Source: Streptomyces sp. AC550_RSS872
GTDB lineage: Bacteria; Actinomycetota; Actinomycetes; Streptomycetales; Streptomycetaceae
Length of the DNA: 64,000 nt
Assembly (NCBI RefSeq): GCF_019049285.1
Contig: NZ_JAGMUL010000028.1
Coordinates: 1-64,000 of the forward strand
Direction: 5' to 3'
Shown: positions 10,765 to 19,232 of the stretch, one piece after another
How positions within the stretch are numbered: the stretch's first letter is position 1
Layout of the letters: each line of letters begins with the position of its first letter
Notes under the pieces: model-generated
The model's database searches: none
Seen by the model: only the letters and a program-made list of their open reading frames with translations
Told to the model about the DNA's origin: nothing
Position numbers and translations under genes: made by a program

Positions 10765-11025
10765 AGAATTCCCCTTCGAGCAGGACCCGTTGACATGGGG
10801 GGAACGGTCCCACCAGCAGAATCAGAAGCCCCGAGAGCTACGTCCGGCATCCTAGGTACGCGACGCACCACGCTTCCCTGGGATCCCGTCGGAGGGCCGA
10901 TCCGACTCGGAATCGTTATCGCCAAGATCCCTTGCGAGCAGGGCTTATCGACAAATCCACCGGGGTCGTTCGGAGCGCATTCGCCGATAAGCCGCAGTTC
11001 GGTCAGCCCTGTCAGGTGACTGACG

Positions 11026-11505
11026 TCACGTCACCGCCATGGGTTCCTGGGCTTGTTGGACGTCGGCGCCCGCGTCCGCCTCCGCGGGTGGTGTCTCCCA
11101 GTCGGGTTCGGGTTGCGCGGGTGAAGCGGCGATGGCTCCCGCCTCCGGCCTCGGGGCGCGCCGGAACGCCGAGGTGCCGCGGGCGAGGTCGTGGCCGATC
11201 GCCGTCGCGTCGATGTCGGCCGAGGTCCAGCTCTGCCCCTCGCGCACGTCCGAGCGCACCTTCAGCCTGCCCTGCACCACGACGGGATCGCCCACGTTCA
11301 GCGAGCCGGCGGTGTTCGTCGCGAGCTGCCGATTGGCCCACACCGTGAAGAAGTTGGTGTGTCCGTCGGTCCACTCGTTCTTCCCGCGATCCAGATAGCG
11401 CGAGGTCACCGCCAGCCGGAAGCGCGCGGACGGCCCCGTCGCCAGCTCCCGGTACACCGGCTGCGTCGCCACGTTGCCCACCGCGCAGATGATCGTCTCG
11501 TTCAT
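11026..11505 (-). CDS. ssb: Single-stranded DNA-binding protein (SsbB-like paralogue)
   Basis: A 159-residue SSB with one OB fold in residues ~1-110 (NETIICAVGNVATQPVYREL, then FRLAVTSRYL, TNFFTVWANRQLA, GDPVVVQGRLKV). The C-terminal tail is short and ends PMAVT, not the acidic DDDIPF tip of replicative SSBs. This matches Streptomyces SsbB, the second SSB linked to chromosome segregation during sporulation, more than SsbA. ATG start with GAGGGG 6 nt upstream. The gene lies downstream of the dynamin-like GTPase pair, from which it is separated by two repeat arrays. Confidence 0.9.
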   Translation of the reverse strand: MNETIICAVGNVATQPVYRELATGPSARFRLAVTSRYLDRGKNEWTDGHTNFFTVWANRQLATNTAGSLNVGDPVVVQGRLKVRSDVREGQSWTSADIDATAIGHDLARGTSAFRRAPRPEAGAIAASPAQPEPDWETPPAEADAGADVQQAQEPMAVT

Positions 11506-11770
11506 CTCGAACCCCTCCCTCGCCCGGCCGCTCCCGGCGGGCGGATACGCGTACGGGCCCGTCCCGTACGGCTGCGTCCGGCATGACGGCCGCGCAGCCA
11601 GGTAGGCCCTGGTGCGCCGCCGTCATCGCGATCGACCGCGTCCGTCGCGATCACCGCGAAGCCAGACTGCCTCCGTCGGGCCGAGCCCGCTGAGCCCTGT
11701 GGACCACCGCTCGCCTGTGGACATCTCCGCCACTCGAACGGGTGACCAACGCTCCGCCGACCAGATCGGC

Positions 11771-11882
11771 TCCCTGGTCGCGGGCGGCCTCCCTGGTCGC
11801 GGGCGGCCTCCCTGGTCGCGGGCGGCCTCCCTCGTCGCGGGCGGCCTCCCTCGTCGCGGGCGGCCTCCCTCGTCGCAGGGCC
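11771..11882. repeat. Tandem array of a 19-bp repeat (6 copies)
   Basis: Unit TCCCTGGTCGCGGGCGGCC. Copies 1-3 are identical (11771-11827), copies 4-5 carry one G-to-C change, and copy 6 (from 11866) is degenerate at its end. Period 19 is not a multiple of 3, so the array is unlikely to encode protein. It lies 3' of the GTPase gene and 5' of ssb in the direction of transcription. Confidence 0.95.
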
Positions 11883-12001
11883 CCCTGGGGCGCAGGTCAG
11901 GTCCCTGGGTCACAGGTCAGGCCCCTGGGGCACAGGTCAGGCCCCTGGGTCACAGGTCAGGCCCCTGGGGCGCAGGTCAGGCCCCTGGCCGTAAGGTCAC
12001 C
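11882..12001. repeat. Tandem array of a 20-bp repeat (6 copies)
   Basis: Consensus CCCCTGGGKCRCAGGTCAGG, six consecutive 20-bp units. Units alternate GGGGCGC/GGGTCAC-type variants and the last (11982-12001) is degenerate. The stop codon of the GTPase gene (11997-11999) lies inside the last unit. It directly abuts the 19-bp array. Confidence 0.95.
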
Positions 12002-14270
12002 GCGCCGCCGACCCCACCCCCATGACCCGCCCGTATTGCTCCCGGACCTCCCGGTACCGCAGCAGCTCCGCCGCCACAGGGTCCAGCACCCGGGCCCGTC
12101 CGCAGCCGGCCGCCGCCTCCCGCAACCGGCGTTCCGCGTCCAGGCCGTACCGTCTGGCGGGCCCTCGGGCCGCCATCCGGCAGCCCCACTCGACCAGCGG
12201 ACCGCCGGCGATGCCGGCCACCATCAGCAGCACCGGCACACCGAGGTTGGGCGCCATGACCCCGACGATCTGGCCCACCAGCCAGAGCCCGCCGATGACC
12301 TGAAGGATCGTCATGGACGCCTGGACCAGGACGGCCGCCGGCCACCAGCCGGGACGCGGCGGCCGCCCGGGCGGCAGTCCGGCCCGGGCGGCCAGCTCGT
12401 CCAGCGCCTCGGGCAGCCCCTGGGCACCCCGTACGGCCGCCTCGCGCACCGCCTGCGCCCACGGTGTGGGCAGCCCCGCCGACGCCTCGTCGGCGACCGT
12501 CCGCACGGCCTGTTCGACGCGCTGCCGCGCGGTGGCCTCCTCGTCCGTCTGGGTCCGCAGGGACAGGCGCCCCGTCGGGGGTTCGCCCCGGTCCTGGTAC
12601 CAGCGCCACAGCCGTAGCCACGGAGTCCCGCACGCGCGGTTGGCGTTGCGCAGCCAGGCCCGCTCGGCGGCCTCGCCCGCGGCGGTGGCGCCGATGGCGT
12701 CCGCGAGCCTGGCGGAGAACTCGTCCCGCGCCTCCTCGCTGAGCCCGGTCCGCCGCCGCGCCGCGTACACCGGCCGCAGCTTCCACCCGGCGGCGTCCAC
12801 GTCGGCCGAGATCCGGCGCGCGGCCGCCCCGCGCTCCGCCACGAACTGGCCGAGCGCCTCCCTCAGATCGCCGACGCCGTCCCCGGTGAGCGCGGACAGC
12901 GCGAGCACGACGGCGCCCGGTTCGCCGTGCTCGCCCAGCGCGATGCCGTCCTCGTCGAGCAGTCGCCGCAGATCGTCGAGGACCTGGTCGGTGGCCTCGC
13001 CGGGCAGCCGGTCGATCTGGTTGAGGACGACGAACATGATCTCGGCGTGCCCGGCCATGGGCCGCAGATAGCGCTCGTGCAGCACGGCGTCGGCGTACTT
13101 CTCGGGATCGACGACCCAGATGACCGCGTCGACGAGCGCCAGGACGCGGTCGACCTGCTCGCGGTGCTGTACGGCCGCCGAGTCGTGGTCGGGCAGGTCG
13201 ACCAGGACGAGCCCGCGCAGCTGCCCGTCCGCGGCCGCGTTCTGCGCGGGCCGCCGGCGCAGCCGTGGCGGGATGCCGAGCCGGTCGATGAGGCCGACCG
13301 CGCCGTCGCTCCAGCTGCACGCGAGGGGCGAGGCGGTCGTCGGCCGCCGTACGCCCGTCTCCGAGATGGTCACTCCGGCAAGCGCGTTGAACAGCTGCGA
13401 CTTGCCGCTGCCCGTGGCGCCCGCGATGGCGACGACGGTGTGCTGCCCGGACAGCCTGCGCCGGGCAGCCGCCTCGTCGAGCACCCGGCCCGCCTCGGAG
13501 AGCGTCCTGTTGTCGAGCCTGGTGCGCGAGAGCCCGACCAGTTCACGCAGCGCGTCGAGCCGGGACCGCAGCGCGCCGTCGTACGCGAGCGGCGTCACGA
13601 CCTGCGCCCCGGAAGCGCGCGGCTCCACGATGGCGGGTTGCTCCGGAGCAGCGGTTTCATTCACCCTCCGTGCGATCAGCCCGTCGTCCCAGGGGGACGC
13701 GGATTCGGTACCGGTGGGGGAATCCGCACCGGTGGAGGAGTCCGTACGAGCGGGGGATTCCGTACGAGCGGGAGATTCCCTACGTCGGGCGGTGTCGTCA
13801 CCCTTACGGCCCCCCGAGTGGCGGTCGCCCTCACGCGCGGGCGCGTCCCCGCCCGTACGGCCGCCGTTGGAATCAGAGGCGCCCCTACGGCCCCCGGGCT
13901 CAGGGACAGCGACACGCGCCTGTACGTCGCCGCCCTCACGGCCACCGGAGTCGGGGACGTCCACGCGCGCGGGCGTGTCGTCGTTCTCCCGGTCCTCCAC
14001 GCGCGCGTGGTCGTCGCCCGCGCGGCACTCCTGTTTCGCCAGCTTCCTCCAGAGCTTGCGCATCTCCGGCTCCTCGGCCGCTGCGGATTCCTCGCCCTCG
14101 CCGGGCTCTCCCTCCGCGCGGTCGCCCGCCAGGGGGGAGCCGTTCTCGGAAGCGCCGTCCGCAGGGGGTGCGCTCACCGGGACGTGGTGCTCGCGTTCGT
14201 CGCCCTTGGTGGCGCCGTCCTCCTGCTGATCGGCGTGTTCCGTGTGGTCCTGGTCAGTGACGGCAGTCAC
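11997..14270 (-). CDS. Dynamin-like / YfjP-type GTPase, membrane-associated (second of a pair)
   Basis: A 757-residue GTPase. The first ~230 residues are a charged, low-complexity, Asp/Arg/Gly-rich tail with repeats of VDVPDSGGREGG type. The G domain follows: P-loop GATGSGKS at ~residues 278-288, switch II VDLPDHDS, and G4 NQID. The C-terminal part has two hydrophobic segments (VLVQASMTILQVIGGLWLVG and a following one) then a basic helix. This resembles bacterial dynamin-like proteins such as Streptomyces DynA/DynB in being a tandem pair. GTG start, 3 bp after the stop of the partner gene. Membrane remodelling during sporulation septation is the likely role, by analogy. Confidence 0.85.
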   Translation of the reverse strand: MTAVTDQDHTEHADQQEDGATKGDEREHHVPVSAPPADGASENGSPLAGDRAEGEPGEGEESAAAEEPEMRKLWRKLAKQECRAGDDHARVEDRENDDTPARVDVPDSGGREGGDVQARVAVPEPGGRRGASDSNGGRTGGDAPAREGDRHSGGRKGDDTARRRESPARTESPARTDSSTGADSPTGTESASPWDDGLIARRVNETAAPEQPAIVEPRASGAQVVTPLAYDGALRSRLDALRELVGLSRTRLDNRTLSEAGRVLDEAAARRRLSGQHTVVAIAGATGSGKSQLFNALAGVTISETGVRRPTTASPLACSWSDGAVGLIDRLGIPPRLRRRPAQNAAADGQLRGLVLVDLPDHDSAAVQHREQVDRVLALVDAVIWVVDPEKYADAVLHERYLRPMAGHAEIMFVVLNQIDRLPGEATDQVLDDLRRLLDEDGIALGEHGEPGAVVLALSALTGDGVGDLREALGQFVAERGAAARRISADVDAAGWKLRPVYAARRRTGLSEEARDEFSARLADAIGATAAGEAAERAWLRNANRACGTPWLRLWRWYQDRGEPPTGRLSLRTQTDEEATARQRVEQAVRTVADEASAGLPTPWAQAVREAAVRGAQGLPEALDELAARAGLPPGRPPRPGWWPAAVLVQASMTILQVIGGLWLVGQIVGVMAPNLGVPVLLMVAGIAGGPLVEWGCRMAARGPARRYGLDAERRLREAAAGCGRARVLDPVAAELLRYREVREQYGRVMGVGSAAR

Positions 14271-14273
14271 CGG

Positions 14274-15881
14274 TCACCTCTCCTTCTGCAGTACGGACAG
14301 CGCGGCGATGAGTTCGGCCTGGGGTTCGGGGTGGACCTCCAGGGCGTCGAGCGGGGCGAGCCGTCGCTCGCGCTCGCTGTGCATGACCCGGTCCAGGTGT
14401 TCGGTGAGCAGTCGCCCGGCCCGGTCGCGCAGCCGCAGCGCCCCGTGCGCCCCGATCCGCTCGGCGAGCCCCTCGCCCGCGGACCGCGCCCGGCGTCCGC
14501 CCAGCAGCGCGGTGGCGACGAGTGCGGTGACGACCTCGGAGTCCGGGGCGACGCTGCGGTCGAGGACGCTGACCTCGTCCTCGGCGTATTCCTCGAGTTC
14601 CCTGCGCCAGCGCCGTACGGCCACGCCAATGCGGTGCTCGACGCTCGCCGGCCGTGGATCACGGCCCGTCAGTTCGGGGGCGGCGGCGGCCGGTTCGCGC
14701 CGCCAGGCGTCGTCGACGCGCTCGTCCGCGGCGGTGACGGCACACAACAGGAGGGTGCTGAGGCTCTCCACCAGCGAGTCGAGAAGCTCGCCGGCGGTGC
14801 TGTCGAGGGGGAAGGCGCGCCAGCGTTTCAGCGCGTCCCCGGCGAGCACGGCACCGGCTTGCAGCCGGCTCCGCACGCGCGCGTACTCGCTGTCGTACGC
14901 ACTGTCCACGGCGCCGGTGAGCCGCAGTGCCGCCGCGTACTGGGCGGCGGCGGCGTTGGCGAGCTCGGGCATGCGGACCTTGAGGGAGTCGAGGAGGCCG
15001 TGGGCCGTACGGGCGACGGCGTGCTCCCGCGCCCCCGGGTCCTGGGCCTGCTGACTGAGCCAGGTGCGCAACGGCGCCACCGCCGTGGCCGGCAACAGCC
15101 CGCCGCCCCAGGCCGACTCGGGCAGTTCGGGCACGGTGAAGCGGGGTACGTCGCCGAGGCCGGCCTTGGTGAGGAGCGCCCCGTACTGCCGGGACACCTC
15201 GGACACGACCTGGTGGGGGACCCGGTCCAGAACGGTCACCAGGGTGGCGTCGTACTCCTTGGCGGTGCGCAGCAGATGCCAGGGGACGGCGTCGGCGTAG
15301 CGCGCGGCCGTGGTCACCATCACCCAGATGTCGGCCGCGCAGATCAGTTGCGCGGCGAGGACGCGGTTGTCGGCGATCAGGGAGTCGATGTCGGGCGCGT
15401 CGAGGAGGGCGAGGCCGCACGGCAGCGTGTCGGCGGTCTCGACCCGCAGTACGCGCGCGGAGTCCTCGGCGGACAGCATCAGCTCGTCCGCCGGATCGTG
15501 TTCGGTCACCCACACGCGCGTGAGGTCGGGCAGGACGCGCATCCCGCTGAACCAGTGATGATCCTCGGGATGGCAGACCAGCACGGGGTTTCGCGTCGTC
15601 GGCCGCAGCACGCCCGCCTCGGTCACGCGCCGGCCCACGAGGGAGTTGACGAGCGTCGACTTGCCGGCGCCGGTGGATCCTCCCACCACGGCCAGCAAGG
15701 GCGCTTCGGGCTCCTTCAAGCGGGGCACCAAATAGTCGTCGAGCTGCGCGAGCAGTTCGTCACGGTTGGCACGCGCGCGTGGCGCCCCCGCCAGGGGCAG
15801 CGGGAAGCGTGCAGCCGCGACACGGTCGCGCAGGGCGGAAAGTGCGTCGAGCAGCTGAGGCCGTACGTCCAAGGTCACCAC
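14274..15881 (-). CDS. Dynamin-like GTPase (first of a pair)
   Basis: A ~535-residue P-loop GTPase: P-loop [10 protein letters not shown] ~65 residues after the start, [15 protein letters not shown] (switch I region), [10 protein letters not shown] (G3), and a long helical C-terminal stalk without clear membrane segments. The start is uncertain. The frame stays open to ATG 16028, but [14 protein letters not shown] is where conserved sequence begins, so GTG 15881 (or 15878) is chosen; ATG 15920 is an alternative. It is followed 3 bp later by the membrane-bound partner, so the two probably form a hetero-oligomer as DynA/DynB do. Confident for family, less for function. Confidence 0.82.
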   Translation of the reverse strand: MVTLDVRPQLLDALSALRDRVAAARFPLPLAGAPRARANRDELLAQLDDYLVPRLKEPEAPLLAVVGGSTGAGKSTLVNSLVGRRVTEAGVLRPTTRNPVLVCHPEDHHWFSGMRVLPDLTRVWVTEHDPADELMLSAEDSARVLRVETADTLPCGLALLDAPDIDSLIADNRVLAAQLICAADIWVMVTTAARYADAVPWHLLRTAKEYDATLVTVLDRVPHQVVSEVSRQYGALLTKAGLGDVPRFTVPELPESAWGGGLLPATAVAPLRTWLSQQAQDPGAREHAVARTAHGLLDSLKVRMPELANAAAAQYAAALRLTGAVDSAYDSEYARVRSRLQAGAVLAGDALKRWRAFPLDSTAGELLDSLVESLSTLLLCAVTAADERVDDAWRREPAAAAPELTGRDPRPASVEHRIGVAVRRWRRELEEYAEDEVSVLDRSVAPDSEVVTALVATALLGGRRARSAGEGLAERIGAHGALRLRDRAGRLLTEHLDRVMHSERERRLAPLDALEVHPEPQAELIAALSVLQKER

Positions 15882-16201
15882 ATGCGAAGAATGCCCAATT
15901 TTAGGGGAATTCTGAAGCATATGAGCATGTCTGCGCGCCGACGGGACACAAGGGATGGAAGGGACGACTGGGACACAGGCACAGTCCGGGCATAACGAGT
16001 GCACAACACCCGGTGCGCGAGAGGCCAAAAGCGGTGCACGATTCGTACCTGCCTGCGATTATCAGGACCGCTTCACCGAACCTCCACATCGAGCCACGGA
16101 GGCGAAGCAGCAGGGACACGGATGCGGGAGCCCTATCCTTGTCTCCGGCATCGTCACGGGTCAGCCCCACCAGGGCACCACGACCGAGGCCACCACAACC
16201 G
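15882..16201. other. Intergenic region upstream of the GTPase operon and tRNA-Arg
   Basis: 320 bp. It is relatively AT-rich at 15890-15925, where the leftward GTPase promoter is expected, and must also hold the rightward tRNA promoter. I see no convincing gene; the leftward frame across 15882-16028 lacks a ribosome site and homologous-looking sequence. Confidence 0.45.
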
Positions 16202-16274
16202 GCCCCCGTAGCTCAGTGGATAGAGCAGGCGCCTTCTAAGCGCTTGGCCGCAGGTTCGAGTCCTGCCGGGGGCG
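16202..16274 (+). tRNA. tRNA-Arg, anticodon UCU
   Basis: 73 nt that fold as a cloverleaf. Acceptor GCCCCCG (16202-16208) pairs with CGGGGGC (16267-16273), with discriminator G 16274. The D stem is GCTC/GAGC. The anticodon stem is GGCGC/GCGCT with loop CTTCTAA, giving TCT. The T arm is GCAGG-TTCGAGT-CCTGC. CCA is not encoded. tRNA 3' ends are common integration sites, and decayed genes follow at once. Confidence 0.97.
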
Positions 16275-16415
16275 CACACACCCTCTCCCTGCGGAAACGC
16301 GTGAGGGGGTCTTTGATGTCCGGGTGCGCATCGCTGTGAGACCAAGCGCCTTGCCTGCCCACGATCGCGGCCACCCCCGACATCGGGGTTGCAGTTCGCG
16401 CCGACGGACACCTGG

Positions 16416-16862
16416 CTACCCCTCCTCGTCGTCCAGCACCGGGGCGGCCGCGCGTGGGTCCATGAGGTTGGACCACGCCTGTTCGGCCGGGAGCAGGTCC
16501 CGCTCAGGCAGGGCGTACTCCGGACGGAACCGGTGATCCGGACGGCGAGGTAGGTCTCGTGGCCGTCGTCCGCCCGCACCGTCCTCGCGCCGACCCGCCG
16601 CGACCAGCCACGGCAGGCCGGCGTCCAGCCATACCGCGCCGCGCCACCGCTGCACCTTGGCCTTGAACAGCACATGGTCGTCCACGGACCGAATGCGTTC
16701 GTGCTTGGCGTCCTCGTCCACGAACTGCTCGGACGGCTTGGCCGGCACCGGGTGGTCGATCTCGTCCAGCGGCGCCGTGACCGGCGGCACCTCGATGCCC
16801 AGATCCTCACGCAGGCAGCGCAGCGTCGGGCGGGCCGGGCGCAGAGGGCCGGGGCCGCTCAC
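16416..16862 (-). pseudogene. Decayed gene of probable integrative-element origin
   Basis: A frame begins at GTG 16862, overlapping the stop of the fragment upstream (GTGA), and reads a coherent protein for ~95 residues (EDLGIEVPPVTAPLDEID, then VDDHVLFKAKVQRWRGAVWL and PWLVAAGRREDG). Coherent sequence then jumps to another frame (VRADDGHETYLAVRITGSVR, ~16515-16575) and returns to the first frame (RPEYALPERDLLPAEQAWS) to the stop at 16416. I read this as two internal deletions in a once longer gene. The 148-residue open frame could be annotated as a hypothetical protein, but is unlikely to be functional. Lies just downstream of tRNA-Arg. Confidence 0.5.
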
Positions 16863-16972
16863 TCCCCGATTCCCAGGACCGCGTCGATCCCCTCCGTGGT
16901 CAGTCCGGCGCGCGCCATGCGCGAGGCGGTTCTGGCGGAGCCGCCGCAGACGGCTGCGAGCGGAAGCGGCGG
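16859..16972 (-). pseudogene. 3' fragment of a gene coupled to the neighbouring pseudogene
   Basis: On the minus strand one frame ends in a natural-looking C-terminus, RMARAGLTTEGIDAVLGIGE, with its TGA (16861-16859) overlapping the next GTG. Upstream, the frame runs into the 40-bp repeat array and no start or earlier conserved sequence is visible, so only the last ~30 codons seem to survive. The GTGA overlap suggests the two fragments were once an operon. Confidence 0.35.
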
Positions 16973-16983
16973 GGCCCGGTCGC

Positions 16984-17101
16984 CTGCCTGAGCCGGCGGG
17001 ATCCGTCGGTGAGCCACTTCGGCTGCCTGAGCCGGCGGGACCCTGTCGGTGAGCCACTTCGGCTGCCTGAGCCGGCGGGACCCTGTCGGTGAGCCACTTC
17101 G
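16984..17101. repeat. Three tandem copies of a ~40-bp repeat
   Basis: Copies at 16984-17022 (39 nt), 17023-17062 (40 nt) and 17063-17101. Copies 2 and 3 are identical over 39 nt; copy 1 differs in a short patch and has one base fewer. They lie between the decayed genes and the response-regulator gene. A recent expansion at a decaying locus is the simplest view. Confidence 0.9.
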
Positions 17102-17179
17102 CCGACCTGGTGTGCAGCACTTCGCCCGCGTACGCGGCGCCGGTTCGGGCCAGTTGCCGGTCGGCAGGCGCAGACCACC

Positions 17180-17824
17180 TCAGCCCAGATACGTCAGCAC
17201 CGCCAGGACCCGCCGGTTGTCGGCTTCGGAGACCGGGAGGTCGAGCTTGGTGAAGATGTTGGATGTGTGCTTGATGACGGCGCGTTCGGTGATCACCAGG
17301 TCCTGCGCGATGGCGGCGTTCGAGCGGCCCTCGGCCATCAGCGCGAGGACCTCGCGTTCGCGGGGCGTGAGGCGCGAGAGCGGGCCGTCGCGGTGGGAGT
17401 CCTTGGCGAAGAGTTTGGCGACGACGTCGGGGTCCATCGCCGTGCCGCCGGCGGCGACGCGGCGTACCGCGTCCACGAAGCCGTCGGGGTCGAACACCCG
17501 GTCCTTGAGCAGATAGCCGATGCCTCCGCTGCCGTCGGCGAGGAGTTCGCGGGCGTAGAGCTGCTCCACGTACTGCGACAGGACGAGGACCGGCAGGCCC
17601 GGCACCTGGCGGCGGGCCTCGAGCGCGGCCTGCAGGCCCTCGTCCGTGAACGTCGGCGGGAGCCGGACGTCGACGACGGCGACGTCCGGCTTGTGGGCGA
17701 GCAGGGCCTCGAGGAGTCCGGGCCCGTTGTCCACGGCGGCGACCACCTCGAAGTCGTACGACTGGAGGAGGCGGACGAGGCCGTCCCGCAGCAGGAACAG
17801 GTCTTCGGCTAGGACAACGCGCAC
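17180..17824 (-). CDS. NarL/LuxR-family response regulator
   Basis: A 214-residue response regulator. Receiver domain: VRVVLAEDLFLLRDGL with the acidic pair, phospho-acceptor Asp in VAVVDVRLPP, Thr/Ser replaced in the VLSQY region, and Lys in YLLKDRV. The output is a LuxR-type HTH, LTPREREVLALMAEGRSNAAIA, near the C-terminus. The chosen start is GTG 17824, inside the 3' end of the kinase gene (16-nt overlap), placing VRVVLAED at the N-terminus as in relatives. Forms a two-component system with the upstream kinase. Confidence 0.93.
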   Translation of the reverse strand: MRVVLAEDLFLLRDGLVRLLQSYDFEVVAAVDNGPGLLEALLAHKPDVAVVDVRLPPTFTDEGLQAALEARRQVPGLPVLVLSQYVEQLYARELLADGSGGIGYLLKDRVFDPDGFVDAVRRVAAGGTAMDPDVVAKLFAKDSHRDGPLSRLTPREREVLALMAEGRSNAAIAQDLVITERAVIKHTSNIFTKLDLPVSEADNRRVLAVLTYLG

Positions 17825-19056
17825 GGCAGCTCCATGGTGAGGGTGGTTCCCGTACCTTCCTTGCTGTTCACGGCCAGGACCCCGTCGAAGGCGGCGAGCC
17901 GGCGCTCTATGCCGCGCAGCCCGGTGCCGCGCGAGGGGTCGGCGCCGCCCCGGCCGTCGTCGATGACCTGGCCGCGCAGCGCGCCGCCCTCGTACCAGAG
18001 GTCGATGCTCACGGTGTCGGGCGCGGCGTGCTTGGCGGCGTTGGTGAGGGCCTCGGCGACCGCGAAGTACATCGCGGACTCCACGGGCGCCTCGGGGCGG
18101 CCGGGCAGGTCGGCCTGGACGGTGACGTCGAGCGGGCTGTCCATGGCGAGGGCGCGCACCGCGTCCGCGAGGCCGCGGTCGGCGAGCACCGGCGGGTGGA
18201 TGCCGCGGACGAGGTCGCGCAGTTCGGTGAGCGCGGCGGCGGAGGCCTTGCGGGTGTCGGCCAGGATGGCGGCTACGGCCTCGGGGTCCTTGGCGAGCAG
18301 CTGCTCGGCGACGCCCAGGTTCATGCCGAGGGCGACGAGCCGGGCCTGCGCTCCGTCGTGCAAGTCCCTTTCGATACGGCGCAGTTCGGCGGCCGAGCTG
18401 TTGACGGCGTCGCTGCGGCTGTCGGTCAGGCGGCGCACGCGCTCGGTGGTGCTGGTGGGGGCGAGCAGCGTACGGGCCAGGGCGGCGTGGGCGCGCAGCG
18501 CCGCGGGCGCCACGGCGAGGCCGCCGAGGAGGCACACGAAGCCGAGGGCGGCGGCGTACCAGGCGGAGATCAGGTCGCTGATCTCGACCCACAAGTAGTA
18601 GTTCTCGCCCGCGTCGGCGATCGGCCGGTAGATCGCGGGCATCAGCATGCCGCCGAGTCCGCCGACGGCCAGCGCGAACGGCATCAGGGCGAGCACCACG
18701 CCGGCCACCGGGTTGACCAGCATCCAGGCGAGGTCACGCCAGGTCGCGGGGTCGCGGATCACCCAGTGTGTGCGCCGCATCTGCCCCTTGAGGCCGGGGG
18801 CCGCGGCGGGCTCCGGCAGATACGGCTCGGGGACCGGGCTGCCGGACCAGTGCCCCGCCGTCCTGCGGGAGGTGTTCACGACCGCCCGTACGGCGACGGC
18901 GAGCGCGGGCACGAGCAGCACGCCGAGGCCGATGCCGAGCAGCGAGACCGCCGTCACGAAGAGGCAGAACAGGACCAGCTCCGCGATGGCGAGGCCCAGG
19001 ACGGGCAGCCCCCTGCCGATGGAGCGGATACCGGTGCGGATGATCTGGATGTTCAC
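17809..19056 (-). CDS. Sensor histidine kinase, HisKA_3 (NarX/DesK) type
   Basis: A 415-residue membrane kinase. N-terminal membrane region: hydrophobic segments in GLPVLGLAIAELVLFCLFV onward, then a sensor-domain-type pair around AWMLVNPVAGVVLALMPFAL. The DHp helix has RRIERDLHDGAQARLVALGM with the phospho-His. The ATPase part has EALTNAAKHA (N box) and VIDDGRGGAD with a later GTGLRGIERR. GTG 19056 is chosen because GAGGGGAA lies upstream and VNIQIIRTGIRSIGRG begins conserved sequence. It overlaps the regulator gene and is divergent from the serine hydrolase. The signal is unknown. Confidence 0.92.
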   Translation of the reverse strand: MNIQIIRTGIRSIGRGLPVLGLAIAELVLFCLFVTAVSLLGIGLGVLLVPALAVAVRAVVNTSRRTAGHWSGSPVPEPYLPEPAAAPGLKGQMRRTHWVIRDPATWRDLAWMLVNPVAGVVLALMPFALAVGGLGGMLMPAIYRPIADAGENYYLWVEISDLISAWYAAALGFVCLLGGLAVAPAALRAHAALARTLLAPTSTTERVRRLTDSRSDAVNSSAAELRRIERDLHDGAQARLVALGMNLGVAEQLLAKDPEAVAAILADTRKASAAALTELRDLVRGIHPPVLADRGLADAVRALAMDSPLDVTVQADLPGRPEAPVESAMYFAVAEALTNAAKHAAPDTVSIDLWYEGGALRGQVIDDGRGGADPSRGTGLRGIERRLAAFDGVLAVNSKEGTGTTLTMELPCALS

Positions 19057-19128
19057 GGTCGTCCCATTCCCCTCTGCGCACGGCACGCTGCCGTGGTGCT
19101 GCCCCGATTCTTCTCGGCCTGCGGCCGG

Positions 19129-19156
19129 CGCACACGGGATATGTGTCCCGTGTGCG
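19129..19156. promoter_or_regulatory. Inverted repeat in the kinase / serine hydrolase divergent spacer
   Basis: 11-bp arms 19129-19139 and 19146-19156, 6-nt centre. It lies in the 176-bp region from which both the two-component operon and the hydrolase gene must be transcribed, so it may be an operator. No regulator can be named. Confidence 0.45.
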
Positions 19157-19232
19157 GTGGTGTACCTAGGTCCCCCTCCGGACGCCACCGAGGTGCCTTT
19201 TCCCACCGCATCGTCCCGGCTTGACTTGATCC

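Noticed and set aside
11771..12001. CRISPR array
   Set aside because: Repeats are directly adjacent with no spacers and no cas genes are present.
12927..15995. 1022-codon open frame on the plus strand
   Set aside because: Antisense to two GTPases with clear P-loops; the composition is that of shadow coding.
16275..16320. Terminator hairpin after tRNA-Arg
   Set aside because: Arms around 16279-16310 pair only imperfectly. Plausible but not strong enough to list.
16202..17180. attR or a second copy of the tRNA-Arg 3' end
   Set aside because: I searched by eye for the T-arm/acceptor sequence downstream and found no duplicate, so no att pair is claimed.
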